NCBI GenBank assembly: GCA_018136815.1
Contig: CM030936.1
Location: forward strand, 2,507,079 to 2,571,078
Reading direction: 5' to 3'
DNA: 64,000 bases
From: Isochrysis galbana
Lineage: Eukaryota; Haptophyta; Isochrysidales; Isochrysidaceae
Below are positions 52,701-63,197 of the stretch, one piece after another. A program made the translations under genes and the position numbers. How positions within the stretch are numbered: position 1 is the first letter of the stretch; each line of letters opens with the position of its first letter. The notes beneath the pieces were generated by a model. That model ran no database searches, was not told the DNA's origin, and was given only the letters and a program-made list of their open reading frames with translations.

Positions 52701-55700
52701 AGTGCCGGTGCTCTCTTTGTTCTGATTCTGCGAAGTCATTCGCTTCGGGCTCCGATGATTTGATGAGGCTGAGACGCTCATGGCTCAGACACGCCCACAT
52801 GTTCGGCGCAAGAGAGTCAGACATCACCTGGGATTTGGGGGGGGGGGGGGGGGGTTGCAAACCGCGCCTCAATTGCACCAAAACGAGTCTCGGTGTGCAA
52901 AACTGTCGTTGGAAACGCCGACCGCCCAGCGTGTCTCGGCCGCGCACCTTGCGCCATCGCATCGCCTCGTCACCGCTTCTAGGAGCCCCACCGTGATCAC
53001 CTGCGGACCCATCGTCATTCGTGCCCATCGATGCAGCTGGCTTGGCGAGATCGGAATTCTCCTGCTCCAGGAGCGCGACAACACGCTCGCCAAGAGTCGC
53101 GAAGTGCCTCGCGCAACGGCAGGCGAGCCGACGCATCGCTTTGGGTGGGAGCAAGTTATCAAGGTTGGGATCAAGCTCTGACATGAACTGCGATGGGAAA
53201 ATGACAAGGAGACACGGAATAGCGGTCTAGGCACAAGTTGAAGATACATTCAAAAGCAAAACGCGGTTGACAAGGTTCTATGTGGCGTTGCGCTCAGCCC
53301 ACGCGAAAAGGGAAATGAAACTCACATGGTCGACAGACTCGGCTGAGTACCTGGCCGATCGTGGATTGGCACCTTCGATTGGTCTTGGAAGTTGTGGCAT
53401 TGGGATCGTACGCCGACGCACGAGCCAGCGCATTTCTGGGTGTGCGGGGACTAGTTCAGAGTCCTCAGGAGAGTCGCCGGGGCGTTGGACCAAGACCTGA
53501 AGGGGGCCAAGCTCGGATCAGCGCATCACACCGACTTCGCGAAAGCCTAAGTCCAACGAAGGATAGGCCTGCGGCATAGCTAGAGGGCAGCGGATCGGAT
53601 CTCGCCTGCATGAGCGGCTCCCATCGAGGAACAGCCATTTCGGCCTCCGGTATTTCCGCAGTGGTCAGGGCACCCTGACAAAGGCATTCACCATTTGCAT
53701 TGCGGACCATGCATGCCTATTTGTAAGGGAGGTTCAGGAAGAATGCGGTCATAAGAACGCAGGCACCTTTAAGTCAACCCCAAACTCCACGTATTGATAG
53801 ACAGACCACCTCGCCCTCCCGAGTCGTCAAGTGTTTGACCTGCGGCTTTCACCTATTAGTTGACCGGGCTCCAGGCGCAAACTGCCCACTCACCTCGGAA
53901 ATTGCGGCCCTCACACCGACATCGTCGACGTCCCATAGCTCGTCGAGCTCCATCGCCAACACTCCGCCAGGCAATAGCGTCATGACCGCTAGCAACGTGT
54001 AGGCCGCAGCATTGGTATGCCGTAAAAAGGTCAAAGATATCTGTGTGCGGAAGGAGTGGGGGATCGACTCAAAGAACATCTACCAAGAGCCTAGTGCAGT
54101 CACGCCCCGAAGGTTTGAGCAGATGAGTGTCGATACCTCACGCCACTAGCTGACTGACGGCCCGTGGCATACTCCCCTAAGCCATGGGGTGCATGAAAGG
54201 CGTGGGGCGAAAACTCACCTCCATGGTTTTCCGTACCATCTTTTGCACCGCGTCCTCTTGCTCTAAAATAGAAGTGGAAACCATCGTCGCTTCCGTATCC
54301 ACAGGGCGCGACGAAGACAGAGGCGATAAATCATGTGCAGGAGCATCTAGGGGCAAGGGATCTTCGTCCCGGCGTGTTGATGGCACAATGGATACTGCTC
54401 CCTCCATTGAGGCGCGCTGCGACTCGTGCACAACTGTCGGCGAAGCATCTGTGACAGCGGAGTGGTCGAGCCTACAAACCGCCGCGGAGACGGCCAAGGG
54501 GGCGGCGCTCAGGCTATCTGCCAACGGCACAACGCCACCATCGTCATATGATGACAGCTTATCCGAATAAGAGTCACTAGCCACGGCCACGGAGGCGCTA
54601 CCGACGGCCGTCGTCTCGACGCTGGACACCTCTTCTCCGAATGCAGCAACTCCGTCAGGGGGCGCTTGGGCAACACTGTCGAGGTGCGACGAACCCGCCC
54701 CGCGGGCGCTCATTGCTCCGTTACGGGCCTCAATCTTTTCGAGAGAGTCCAACAAGGGCGTTCCATTGCTGGAGCTGCTCGTGCTGCAGGTGCCGATCGT
54801 GTTCGCCCGCTTGAGGCGAGACCGTAGCAACGGTGGGCCTTGGTCCCTAGCGACTGAATCGGTCGCCTGATGAGTGGGCAACGGCATGAATTTCTTTTGA
54901 TCCTGCTCGTGGCCGGAACGAGGTGCAGTCATGGGTGATGTGGCGATCGACACGCGAGAACCCACGGTATCGGGAACACCGTGACTAACACTTGCGGACG
55001 AGTTCTCCGCAGAAGCCATGGCCGTAGTGGTGGCAGCCGCAGGAGTTGGACTCCCATCCACACTTGCGGTATGCGGTAGCACACTCGCTGCCAGGGCAGT
55101 CGGAGGTTGTGGCGGGAAGAGGTCCCTCTCTAAATCTTCAAGAGTGGCTCCTTGCCGAAGTACTGGCGCCGCCTGACAGATGGCTCGCGGCATGCCGCCG
55201 AAGGCCTTGAGGACCGGGTGTTGAAGTAGAGCATTTGCGTTGCGTAGCTCGGGAGGAAGAGCCTCGATTGCTAAATCACGAAAGAGGCGCGCTGCGTCAT
55301 GGGGATGAAGCGGCTGAACCTAATCAGCAGGTAAATGGGGAGATGGTTAACAAAAGAACTCAGGATCGTCGCAATGGAATGAGATCATCCCCCTTTTAAT
55401 TGAAGTCGGAGACCAATGCGCATTACGCGCCTCGCCACGTGACTATGAAAAGAGGCGCGACGCCTCCTCCTCAATCTCACCTTGAACACTCGTTCTCCTT
55501 CCAATTCGAGAGGTTCGCGAGAGGTGCACAGCACCCGTAGCTCTTTGGTAGTGAGCAATTTTGCGATGAGCGGACGCGCCACAGGGCAAGAAATGGTATC
55601 GTCAACACCATCAAAAACCAACAAGCCACGCCTGACACATCAGCATCAAGTCGTGGCATGAAGCAAGGGGTATATGCTGGGGATGGCACAGCTTTTAGCA

Positions 55701-58700
55701 ATGTCTGCAAGTAAAGAGGAATATATTCTAGGAGCTCGGGCTGCGCTGACCAATTTTTGAGGCCTCTGGCGACATCCGACAATGAGCGGAGCTCCATTTC
55801 GAGTGCCTCTGCCAATGCGACAAGAGCGTCGCTCTGCGATCGTCGACCAGAAAGCTCAACACATACGCACCTAGGGCGGAACAAACAATCCTCTGAGTGA
55901 ATGAACTCAGCAACTCTCAGGAAAATGTCAATGACCGTGGCTGACGATGCTAGGCGACTGCTGGCACAAGGAACTGACTGGCTTGGCCACTCAACCCCGG
56001 GACGTCGAGCCGACTTACCCATCCGGAAACCATCGACGCTCGTATAGATGCCCAGCTGCTGCGATGGCGAGATTCGTCTTGCCTACACCGGGCTTGCCTG
56101 TGAGGGTCACCAGTCGGACCTCCTTCTGCCGCTTGCGACCCAGCATGAGCACGAGCTCTCGTAGCTCGATGGCGCGACCCAAAAACGGCTTCTGCAAGTA
56201 GGGCGGCTCGAGTGGGGGCAGCGGATTGCGATCTATCGGTTCACCGGGCGGGAGGCCGTGAAAAAGCACCACTTCGTGAGGGTCGTGCGGCATATCCGAG
56301 CGGCCAAAGCCTCCAAGTCCCGAGCCGCCCATCCCACCAAGCCCTGAAAGCGCGCCCGCAGTAACAGCGGAAGCTGGTGCTTGCGACGAGCGTGGGGCCT
56401 GAGGAAGTAGCACGAATTTGGATGCCTCCCCTGCAGGATCGGGCATTCTCATTGAAGGAGCCGTCGCCGCCAAAGCCGCGGCGCCCATCTGCCCAAGGGT
56501 GCACTGAGGTAAGTCGCCATTTACGGGATGCACGCCGTTGGCACGGGGCTGTTTGGCGGGCACGGGAGCCATCATATCGGTGGGATGCTCAGTGTACTTC
56601 ATCGATGCTTTCACCTGAAAAGACGCACGGACAGTGTTCCCCTGCACAAGCGCAAGGTAAAGATGTCGCGCAAAGAGCGCTGCTGCGTCGTCGAGGACCT
56701 GGGGCGGAGTAACGAGGTTGGCGCTCAGGTGGTGCGAAAGGGATAGCAATACAGCGAGGAGGGGGGCCATTGGTAACATTGGCATGGGGAACTGCGTAAG
56801 GAGTGCATGCACCAACTCTCCGCCGGCTCTCTTCTATACACCTAGGCTCGCTTCGCGTGTGTCCATGCCTCTTTCTTCACCATCCAGCTGCTTCCCTTGC
56901 CACCAACACATGGAAACCCTCGCTCCCATCCTTTTCATCCCGATGGCAGCGGCTATTTACCTTGGCCTCAGCTCGCACTGCGACGACATGTGGAACCCCA
57001 CAATCAGCAAAGACCTGCGCAGCCGGCTGTGAGTGGCACGCGGAGACGAAGACGAGCCCCGTGCCTCTGACGAGGCCGGCCGGGGTCAGCAAAGCATGGA
57101 GCCTCGACAGCGAGAGCTGATCAAGCGAGCCCTCCGCGTCTTCGAAGCCCAAAAAAAAAGCGCCGCTCTCATCCATGTCCCCATGGCAGACAAGATGCAA
57201 AACCTGGCAATGAAGCAGCGGGTCGTGGGCGGTACTTGAGGGTGGGAATGGAAACCAGTGGCTTCCTGTGGCTCATGACAGCCGAAGACTCCCCTCAGGG
57301 GCACAGGCGGCAGTGAGATCCCCGAACCCACAGCCACCACGTGTCGCAGGTGCCCAGAAGAGGCCATTGCGCTCCCCCATCGTCGCGTGCGGACTACGCG
57401 GAAGCGCGATGCCAACCCGCTGGTTTGTCTGCCTCCCATGTCCCTTGTTTTGCGGTCACAATGTGTGTGTGTGTGGGGGGGGGGGGGGCTCACCGACGGC
57501 TTGAGCGCTAGCATTTCGCACATAGACGCGCTCGAGGCCACATCCGAGCACAAAGAGACCTGCTTCCGTGCACGTCGCAGCACGTCCCGTAGCGCCCGCA
57601 CCTCTCCCTTGAAGTCGAGCGACAGTGCCTGATGGTCCAAAGGCATCACCATCTTCTTCTTCCGCCACACGAGTGGCGCGGCGTGCAGAAGTGCAAATTC
57701 AAGTTGGTCGCCGTAGTGTATTCCAGCAGAACGAGCCAGGGAGTGGGAGCTCAGCTGATGGCCGATGCCAGGTCCGCCACCGCATATGCCGAGCGCGTTG
57801 CCACCCCCCGCACCGAGCAGCGCACCGCCCGAAGGACCTGAGGGTGGTGGGAATGAGCCACCGCCCGACGGATCGTGGCGCAGAAATGCGACACGTGCTG
57901 CCGCCTGCGAGATGGGTTGCAATGGCGGAATCGTCGGAAGATCCGGTGGGGGAGGACCGTTCGCAGACAATGCGCGAGGCGTTCGCGACAGCTGTAGCGG
58001 CGCCCCGCTCTGTGACGGAGGCGTGGGAACACCTGGCGGCGTGACAGGCGGTGCCAGCCGCGGCAAGCCCAGCCCATTGCCAACATCCACGAGACGCTGC
58101 ATGGTGTCGAGGGATGCGGCACCTTCGTCCATGGCAGGGCTCTGGCCTCCAGCGCCATGTGTGCCGTGGGCGTCCTCTATGACACCTTCCGCGAAGCGAG
58201 CGCGTCGCGCGGCCCCAACTGACGGCGCTTCGCCCAGCGCGCCGTTGCAGCTACCCTCGCGGCAGGCGCTTGCTCGATCCTCTCCTTGTGTCGTAGCGCC
58301 GGCTCCAGACGCACTCTCATCACCAGGTCCACTTAGTACGGAGATCCATTCCGCAGACGGCTGAGCAGAGCAAGGGGTGGAATGCGTGGTTGAACCGCCG
58401 CCCCCCTCGCTCGTCGAGCACTCGTCAGAGTGCGAGCGCATCGACTGGGGCGGAACGCTCGTCGGAGGTGTCGGAGAGTAACCATGCCCCAGTTGACCGC
58501 TGACCCTACCATAAGGTGGCAGGTTGCTTGCCCCAACAGAAGTTTGGACGCCGAAGCTAGGTGATCGCCCGTCATAACTGCCAAGATCGCAGAAATTCCC
58601 ACCACCCATCTCAGGCGCGCAGCTGGACGCTGGCCCATACCCCATCCCACCACACATAGGCCCATGGTAGCTCGGGACCCGAATGGCGCCACGCCCAAAG

Positions 58701-59369
58701 TTCTCACTGGCGGTGTGTCGTGAAGCGACAGCAAGGGGGGGGGCCATGCGCTCGTCCCAAAGCGTTACGGCAGCCGCACTGCCCGAGTCAATGGATGTGC
58801 CGCTCGCCGAAACGGCGGATGAGGCCTGGTGTGTTGACGCGTAAACCATCGGTGGTTGTGGCAGTGGCTGCAGTGGGAAGAGGTCGAGCTTGATCTCGAG
58901 GAGTCGTGCGTGCCCTCCGACCACGGGACATCCATCAAGAGGATGCGTGTTGCGGATCAGCGACCACGCCTCGAAAATACGGTCGTACACGCGGATCGCC
59001 TTGAGACGCGATTGGTCGACACCTGGGTCGGAATCAGGGCCGGACAACGTTCAGTGTGAGTCCCCTGTAGCATATGTAAGCAAGCACAAGACGAGAGGCG
59101 CGAGTAGCACAGCCATTGTACGTGCTCTGCTCGCGGCTCCTCCATTGGACGGTAGGGTGTGGCAAATCGATTTCCTCCCTCCTCTTTCCATGTCTCCGTT
59201 CTCCCCTCAGCATAGAGCGTCACTCACCGTCAGCAGTGAGGAAGTCGACTATCATGTCGGAGGAGACAGCGCCGTGGTTCCAGGGCACTCTAAGCAGCAG
59301 CTTCGTCGGGTCGTCGCCCAGCGTGTACCGGATCGCCAATTCTGAAGGGTCGGCCGGCTGCTCGTCCAT
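46766..59369 (-). CDS. Giant NLR-like protein: CHAT - NB-ARC - WHD/TPR - pseudo-CHAT - NB-ARC
   Basis: I assemble about 20 exons by in-phase GT-AG splicing: 59369-59228, 59022-57494, 57203-56961, 56698-56019, 55870-~55690, 55631-55481, 55319-54219, 54079-53894, 53716-~53540, 53496-53326, 53187-53001, 52727-52531, 52393-52292, 52185-51106, 50928-50408, 50272-50125, 50029-49709, 49586-49491, 49402-47363, 47254-46766. Two donors (~55690, ~53540) are unresolved and may be GC-AG or errors. Product about 3,240 residues. CHAT1 has HLVCHGD (His564) and VFVSACHS (Cys613), the separase-clade protease dyad. NB-ARC1 has GKPGVGKT (~840) and GLLVFDGVDD, then a GMPRAI motif and a winged-helix-like exon. Helical TPR-like exons follow. 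CHAT2 is degenerate (HFLPAPD; LLSAGCS). NB-ARC2 has GARGLGKS and CLLILDRCE. Likely a cytosolic signal-sensing protease switch. Two adjacent genes cannot be excluded, but TPR-to-CHAT2 splices are in phase with no stop. Confidence 0.75.
49283..50029 (-). other. Second, degenerate CHAT domain
   Basis: Exon 50029-49709 begins it with VMHAAPLILW, parallel to LLHAAPLVW of CHAT1. Exon 49586-49491 has ATRASLAAALEQPEAPMLHF then LPAPD where CHAT1 has VCHGD, so the catalytic His is absent. The next exon has LVLLSAGCSEE (Cys at 49283-49285) where CHAT1 has LVFVSACHS, so the Cys is displaced by one residue. The aligned intron positions match those of CHAT1, which indicates an internal duplication. Confidence 0.75.
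56961..57203 (-). other. Catalytic exon of the first CHAT protease
   Basis: This 81-codon exon, phase 0 on both sides, holds both catalytic residues of CHAT1: His at 57183-57185 in HLVCHGD and Cys at 57036-57038 in VFVSACHS. It ends in VPHVVAVRAEAK, the family's strand before the C-terminal helix (DAAALFARHLYLALVQG in the next exon). Confidence 0.85.
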
Positions 59370-59553
59370 TTCTCTACCTCTACGCCCCCCTCCCACTCTC
59401 TTTCTGTCTCTTTTCTCCTCTTTCTCCCTCTCCTGTCTCCTCCTCGCCTATCCTTCCCTTCTCTGCGACGGTCGATACCGCACTGCCCAAGGGAGGGAGG
59501 GAGGGAGAGAGAGAGAGGAGAGGGAGCGGGGAGGGGGGGGGGGGGGGGGGGGG

Positions 59554-59602
<49 letters not shown>

Positions 59603-60301
59603 AGAGAGAGGGGAGAAAGAGAGGGACCGAGTGAGAGAAGAGAGGCGCCCCTCTCCCCGCACTCGGCGGGGTCCGCGGCGCCTCCCGCGCTGCTGCCAGA
59701 GATGGGAGGGGAGCCAACCCTCTCAGAGTTTTTCTTGTTGTCCGAGTATAACCTTAGTGCTGTGGTCCGTAGCCTTCCATCGGCAACGGAGCCCCTACCC
59801 CGCGATGGGGGTGTGCGCAGTTGGTGCATGGCTCGTCCGGTGTATTTGGCTGGGGATGCTAGCCAACAAGATGCTCTACAAGACTACAATTCTCAACGTG
59901 GCACCCCCGCCGAGAGACCACTTCAATCTCTACGCCACTGAACTTGGTTGGTTCACCCATGTGTCGTGTGTCGGAGCGAAGCTCGGCTCCTCTTTGGGAA
60001 CCAGTCGCGAGGGCGCACCGGCGGCTAGCGCGGCGCACGGTTCATCCGGGGAGCCCAGAACGGGCTCCTCGGGGGAATGGGGGAAGCCAAGGACGGGCAT
60101 TTGAAATTGACGGGAGGAGGGCTCGGAACGCGAAGCGGAGGGACGTGGGGTTTCCTGCAGCAGGCGGCGTGTTCCGGTCCCCGATAGGTTTTTCTCCACT
60201 TCCTCCTGTGCCATCGGGCTACCGGTTTAAGCGTTGTCCGTTTCGAGTTAAGGTGGCGGGTTGGCTAGGATATAACATTAATTATTTTAATTTAAGGGAG
60301 A
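59370..60301. promoter_or_regulatory. 5' flank of the CHAT gene with (GA)n and poly-G tract
   Basis: 59490-59640 is GA-rich with a 23-base G run (about 59534-59556) and (GA)n. On the CHAT coding strand this is CT/C-rich and lies about 120-270 bp upstream of the ATG. Beyond it no gene is supported up to the LTR element. Confidence 0.45.
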
Positions 60302-61626
60302 TGTCGCATTCATCCTAGATGATGCGATTTCCAGGCTCTTGTTTCCAGGTCCTTCGCCGTGCGCCCACACGGTGAAGCTCAGGTACATCTAGGTTGGTAG
60401 GGTTCGTCCCCAGCGATCTAGAATTCGGGTTCTCGTTTCGTTCCTTCTAGCCTGTTTGTCAGGTCTAGATTCCAGGTTTCCTCCTTTCGGGTAATCTTGA
60501 CCCAAAGGAGCCAGGTCGCCTGTCACTCGCTGCGCGCTTGTCTCAGGCTCTCGAGTTACCTTGTGAAGGCTTGTTTAGCTTCTTGCAAGGCTTGTTGTTT
60601 CTTGTTGGGTTCCGGTTCTTTCTTGGGACCTGCTGACTTTCGTTGTTGTCCAGGCCTGTTCTTCGTAGGTTCTGCTTGGCCTGGTTAGGGTTTCGTTGAA
60701 TCCCCGCGTTCGGCGTTTGGCGTTGGCGTTCGGAAATTTCCTCTCACATTCCCTAGGTCCGCTACCCTTGGCTTGTAGGTCCTTGCTTCTTTCTTCTCGG
60801 TCAAGGTTTTGGCGAGCGAGTCGGTTGCTCTAGCCGCTCGAGATTTGAGGTTTAATTTGCCATCTCCCCTTGGAGATCGGTGTAGGTTCGCTTCCTAGGT
60901 GAGGGAATCTTTCCCCTTGATGCAAGTTACATGCAAGCCCTTGGCCCCTTTGGTGTTTCTTCCCCTTGGTTGCTACTCAGGGTTGTTCGTTAGAAGCGTC
61001 TAGAAGGTTCACGCTCAACGGCAAGATTTCCTCTGTCGTGAAGACATCTCGTTGCGATCTGTATCCAAAGTGATCGCCGTGGTCGCGCGACACGACGCTC
61101 CCCTTCGGACTCTCCGCTACGTGGGAAGTTACAACGGAGACACGCTCCGGCCGTCGCTGCGGAGTCTCTCTCTCTCTCTCGCTCTCTCTCTCCGTCTCTC
61201 GCGACGTGTTTGAGTTATCGGTGATTTGGGGTCGCGGTTGCTTGATAATTTGCTTGGTTTGGGTGAATGATTCCGGTGTGTTCGTGAGTCGGTGTATCCT
61301 GTTGTTCTCAGCTTCGTTGTCCGTCGTTGTTCGCTGCGTCGCTGCACTCAAGCAGCTTAGGCTCCCTCCCTGAGGGAAGAGTTCTTTGTAGGTCTAACAA
61401 TCTCTTACAACCCATCACACTAGGGCCGCTAGGAGCGCCTCGCCGCCCCACAGCCCTTCGTTCGCCGTTCGTTCCCCGTCCAGACACCCAAATGGGGTTG
61501 CCCGACCCAGTCCAGAATTTCATTCACCCGACTCCCGGTGGGGAGGAGGGCCAAAGCGCCGCGCTAGCCGCCGGTGCTGCTCGCGACGGAGTGGCTCAGA
61601 GCCCTCCGGCTCCGCTCGACTCGACA
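60302..61626 (+). repeat. 5' LTR, 1,325 bp
   Basis: Nearly identical to the available 803 bp of the 3' LTR (one visible difference near 60411, CCCCAGCG versus CCCTAGCG), so the insertion is young. It ends TCGACTCGACA. A (CT)n tract lies at 61163-61200. Confidence 0.93.
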
Positions 61627-62415
61627 AGCACGAAATCAAAGCTTCCGTCCTCGGCCGCAGAGGAGGAACCTCTCAGGGAACCTTCTCTGCCCGCTGCAGC
61701 TTCTGTTCCCGTGGGATTCCCGAGTGATCCCACGACCACTGAGGCTGCGCCAATGGCACCCATTACTCCGGCTGCCATCTCCACGACTGGCTTCGATCAG
61801 CTCGTGACGGATGGCGAGCCTTTGTCCGCTGCATTCGGCACCCACCGGGTGCAATCACAGCGGGCCATGGTGGAGCATGACCCTCTCCCACTTGAGGCCA
61901 ACTTCAGTGCCGCTGAGCTGGCCAATGAGGTGGAGGAAGGCCCCCTCCCTCTGATTCAGTTTGACCCACCTCCTCACCTTCGAGATGATGAGTCTGAGGT
62001 CGGTGAAGGGGAGGGGATCAGCTTCCGAAGCCCCGCCTACCGGGACTATGCCCCGCCGTCATCAAAAGGGGTCTTTGATCAAGATATCACCCCGATCGAG
62101 ACGGCCGCGGCGCGTCAGGATGCGGAAATGGCAAGGCTTCAAGCGCAGACCAACACCCTAAAAGGGGCTGTGGAGCGCCTACAGTCATCCCTTGCCGCGG
62201 CAGAGGCGAGGGAGGGGCTTCTCCGGGATCAAGTTGAAGCAGGGTTCAAAGCCCTGACTCAGCTACTCCAAGCCCGCCAAGAGCCCACTTCAAGTCCGTC
62301 CATGGATCGGACCGAGGCGGCTGCGGATTCTGCTAGGCCGGCTCAGAAGGAACCATCCATGGACGAGCCTCCTGCCGGAGCCGCTCTGCGGACAAATTGT
62401 CGTTGTCTACCGTAG
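61327..62415 (+). CDS. Gag-like protein, reading from LTR into the interior
   Basis: A 362-codon frame whose first 100 codons lie inside the 5' LTR. The likely start is MGLPDPVQNF at 61492, giving 307 residues. It is acidic and Pro/Ala-rich, with SFRSPAYRDYAPPSSKGVF followed by a coiled coil (ARQDAEMARLQAQTNTLKGAVERLQSSLAAAEAREGL region) that would suit capsid assembly. There is no zinc knuckle. The same N-terminal frame is intact in the solo LTR, which supports its being coding. It ends at 62415, overlapping the next frame by 19 bases. Confidence 0.65.
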   Translation: MFAASLHSSSLGSLPEGRVLCRSNNLLQPITLGPLGAPRRPTALRSPFVPRPDTQMGLPDPVQNFIHPTPGGEEGQSAALAAGAARDGVAQSPPAPLDSTSTKSKLPSSAAEEEPLREPSLPAAASVPVGFPSDPTTTEAAPMAPITPAAISTTGFDQLVTDGEPLSAAFGTHRVQSQRAMVEHDPLPLEANFSAAELANEVEEGPLPLIQFDPPPHLRDDESEVGEGEGISFRSPAYRDYAPPSSKGVFDQDITPIETAAARQDAEMARLQAQTNTLKGAVERLQSSLAAAEAREGLLRDQVEAGFKALTQLLQARQEPTSSPSMDRTEAAADSARPAQKEPSMDEPPAGAALRTNCRCLP

Positions 62416-62912
62416 GTTCTCGTGCAGTGGAGGCGGAGACTAGTTCCTTCTCCTCACCTCTCTCCCCGGTTCGTTATATTTCTCCGTCATCGTGTTCATT
62501 CTCTCGTCTCGAAGTTGCAGCAACCATCTGGGTCAGGGTTCCGCTAGCTCTCCGAGATCATTCGGACTGCGCGATGCTAGTCGACCGCCTACCAAATCGC
62601 GAGGCTCTCGATTCGTCCCCTCTCGTAATGCCCACGGTGGTCACGCCCACGGACGATCACCGCATCGCGGTGACGATCGTCCACACCGGAGTCGATGCGC
62701 TGACCCTGCCGTCTCTGCATCCGATAGCTTCGCTCCAGGTGCGTTTCAAGTTGCACCGGGGCTGGACTCCGAATGGAAGCGAGGGAGATGGTGACCCTGT
62801 CACCGCGCTGAGCGAGGAGCAACGATCTCTACTCGACTCAGCCACCATCGATCCGGACCGGCTTCTTTCCGACGATCAACGAGAAGAAGTACGCCAACTC
62901 TTGAGGTGCTGA
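62397..62912 (+). CDS. Second internal ORF, -1 frame relative to gag
   Basis: About 170 codons, overlapping the end of the gag-like frame, in the -1 register. The only upstream start-like codon is TTG, so it may be reached by frameshifting. Contains TPTDDHRIAVTIVHTGVDAL and ends EEQRSLLDSATIDPDRLLSDDQREEVRQLL. No protease or RT motif. It may be the stub left where pol was deleted. Confidence 0.4.
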   Translation: MSLSTVGSRAVEAETSSFSSPLSPVRYISPSSCSFSRLEVAATIWVRVPLALRDHSDCAMLVDRLPNREALDSSPLVMPTVVTPTDDHRIAVTIVHTGVDALTLPSLHPIASLQVRFKLHRGWTPNGSEGDGDPVTALSEEQRSLLDSATIDPDRLLSDDQREEVRQLLRC

Positions 62913-63197
62913 ACGCGTGCTGCCTGCGCTCTACACCCGGCGCAACACCCGAGCAAAGCTCCTGTAAAAGGGAGAAGTGGGTGGGGCAGTGCGTACGAAA
63001 GAGGCCGCCGCGTTAAGCCGCCGATTTCGTGCTCGCTTTGGATCCAAAGGGTGTTCTTGTCTCCACGTTTCGCTCGCTATGTTCCGTTGCTTCTTGTTCC
63101 GATTCTGACCTCTGGTCAGCCCAAGTTCCAGGTTCCAGGTCTCTGTTTCCAAGTTCACCGCTCGACATCGGGAGACGTCTCGATCTTAGTCGGGGGG

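Noticed and set aside
57086-57500. Treating the long frame 59047-57086 as one exon
   Set aside because: Downstream of 57494 it becomes Pro/His from poly-G and reads the CHAT exon out of frame; splicing GTGAGC to the AG before GTTTTGCATC restores the His motif.
60497-60688. Cys/Leu-rich 63-codon frame repeated at 32676, 60497 and 63393
   Set aside because: It repeats only because it lies in the LTR; no start context or protein features, and LTR copies explain conservation.
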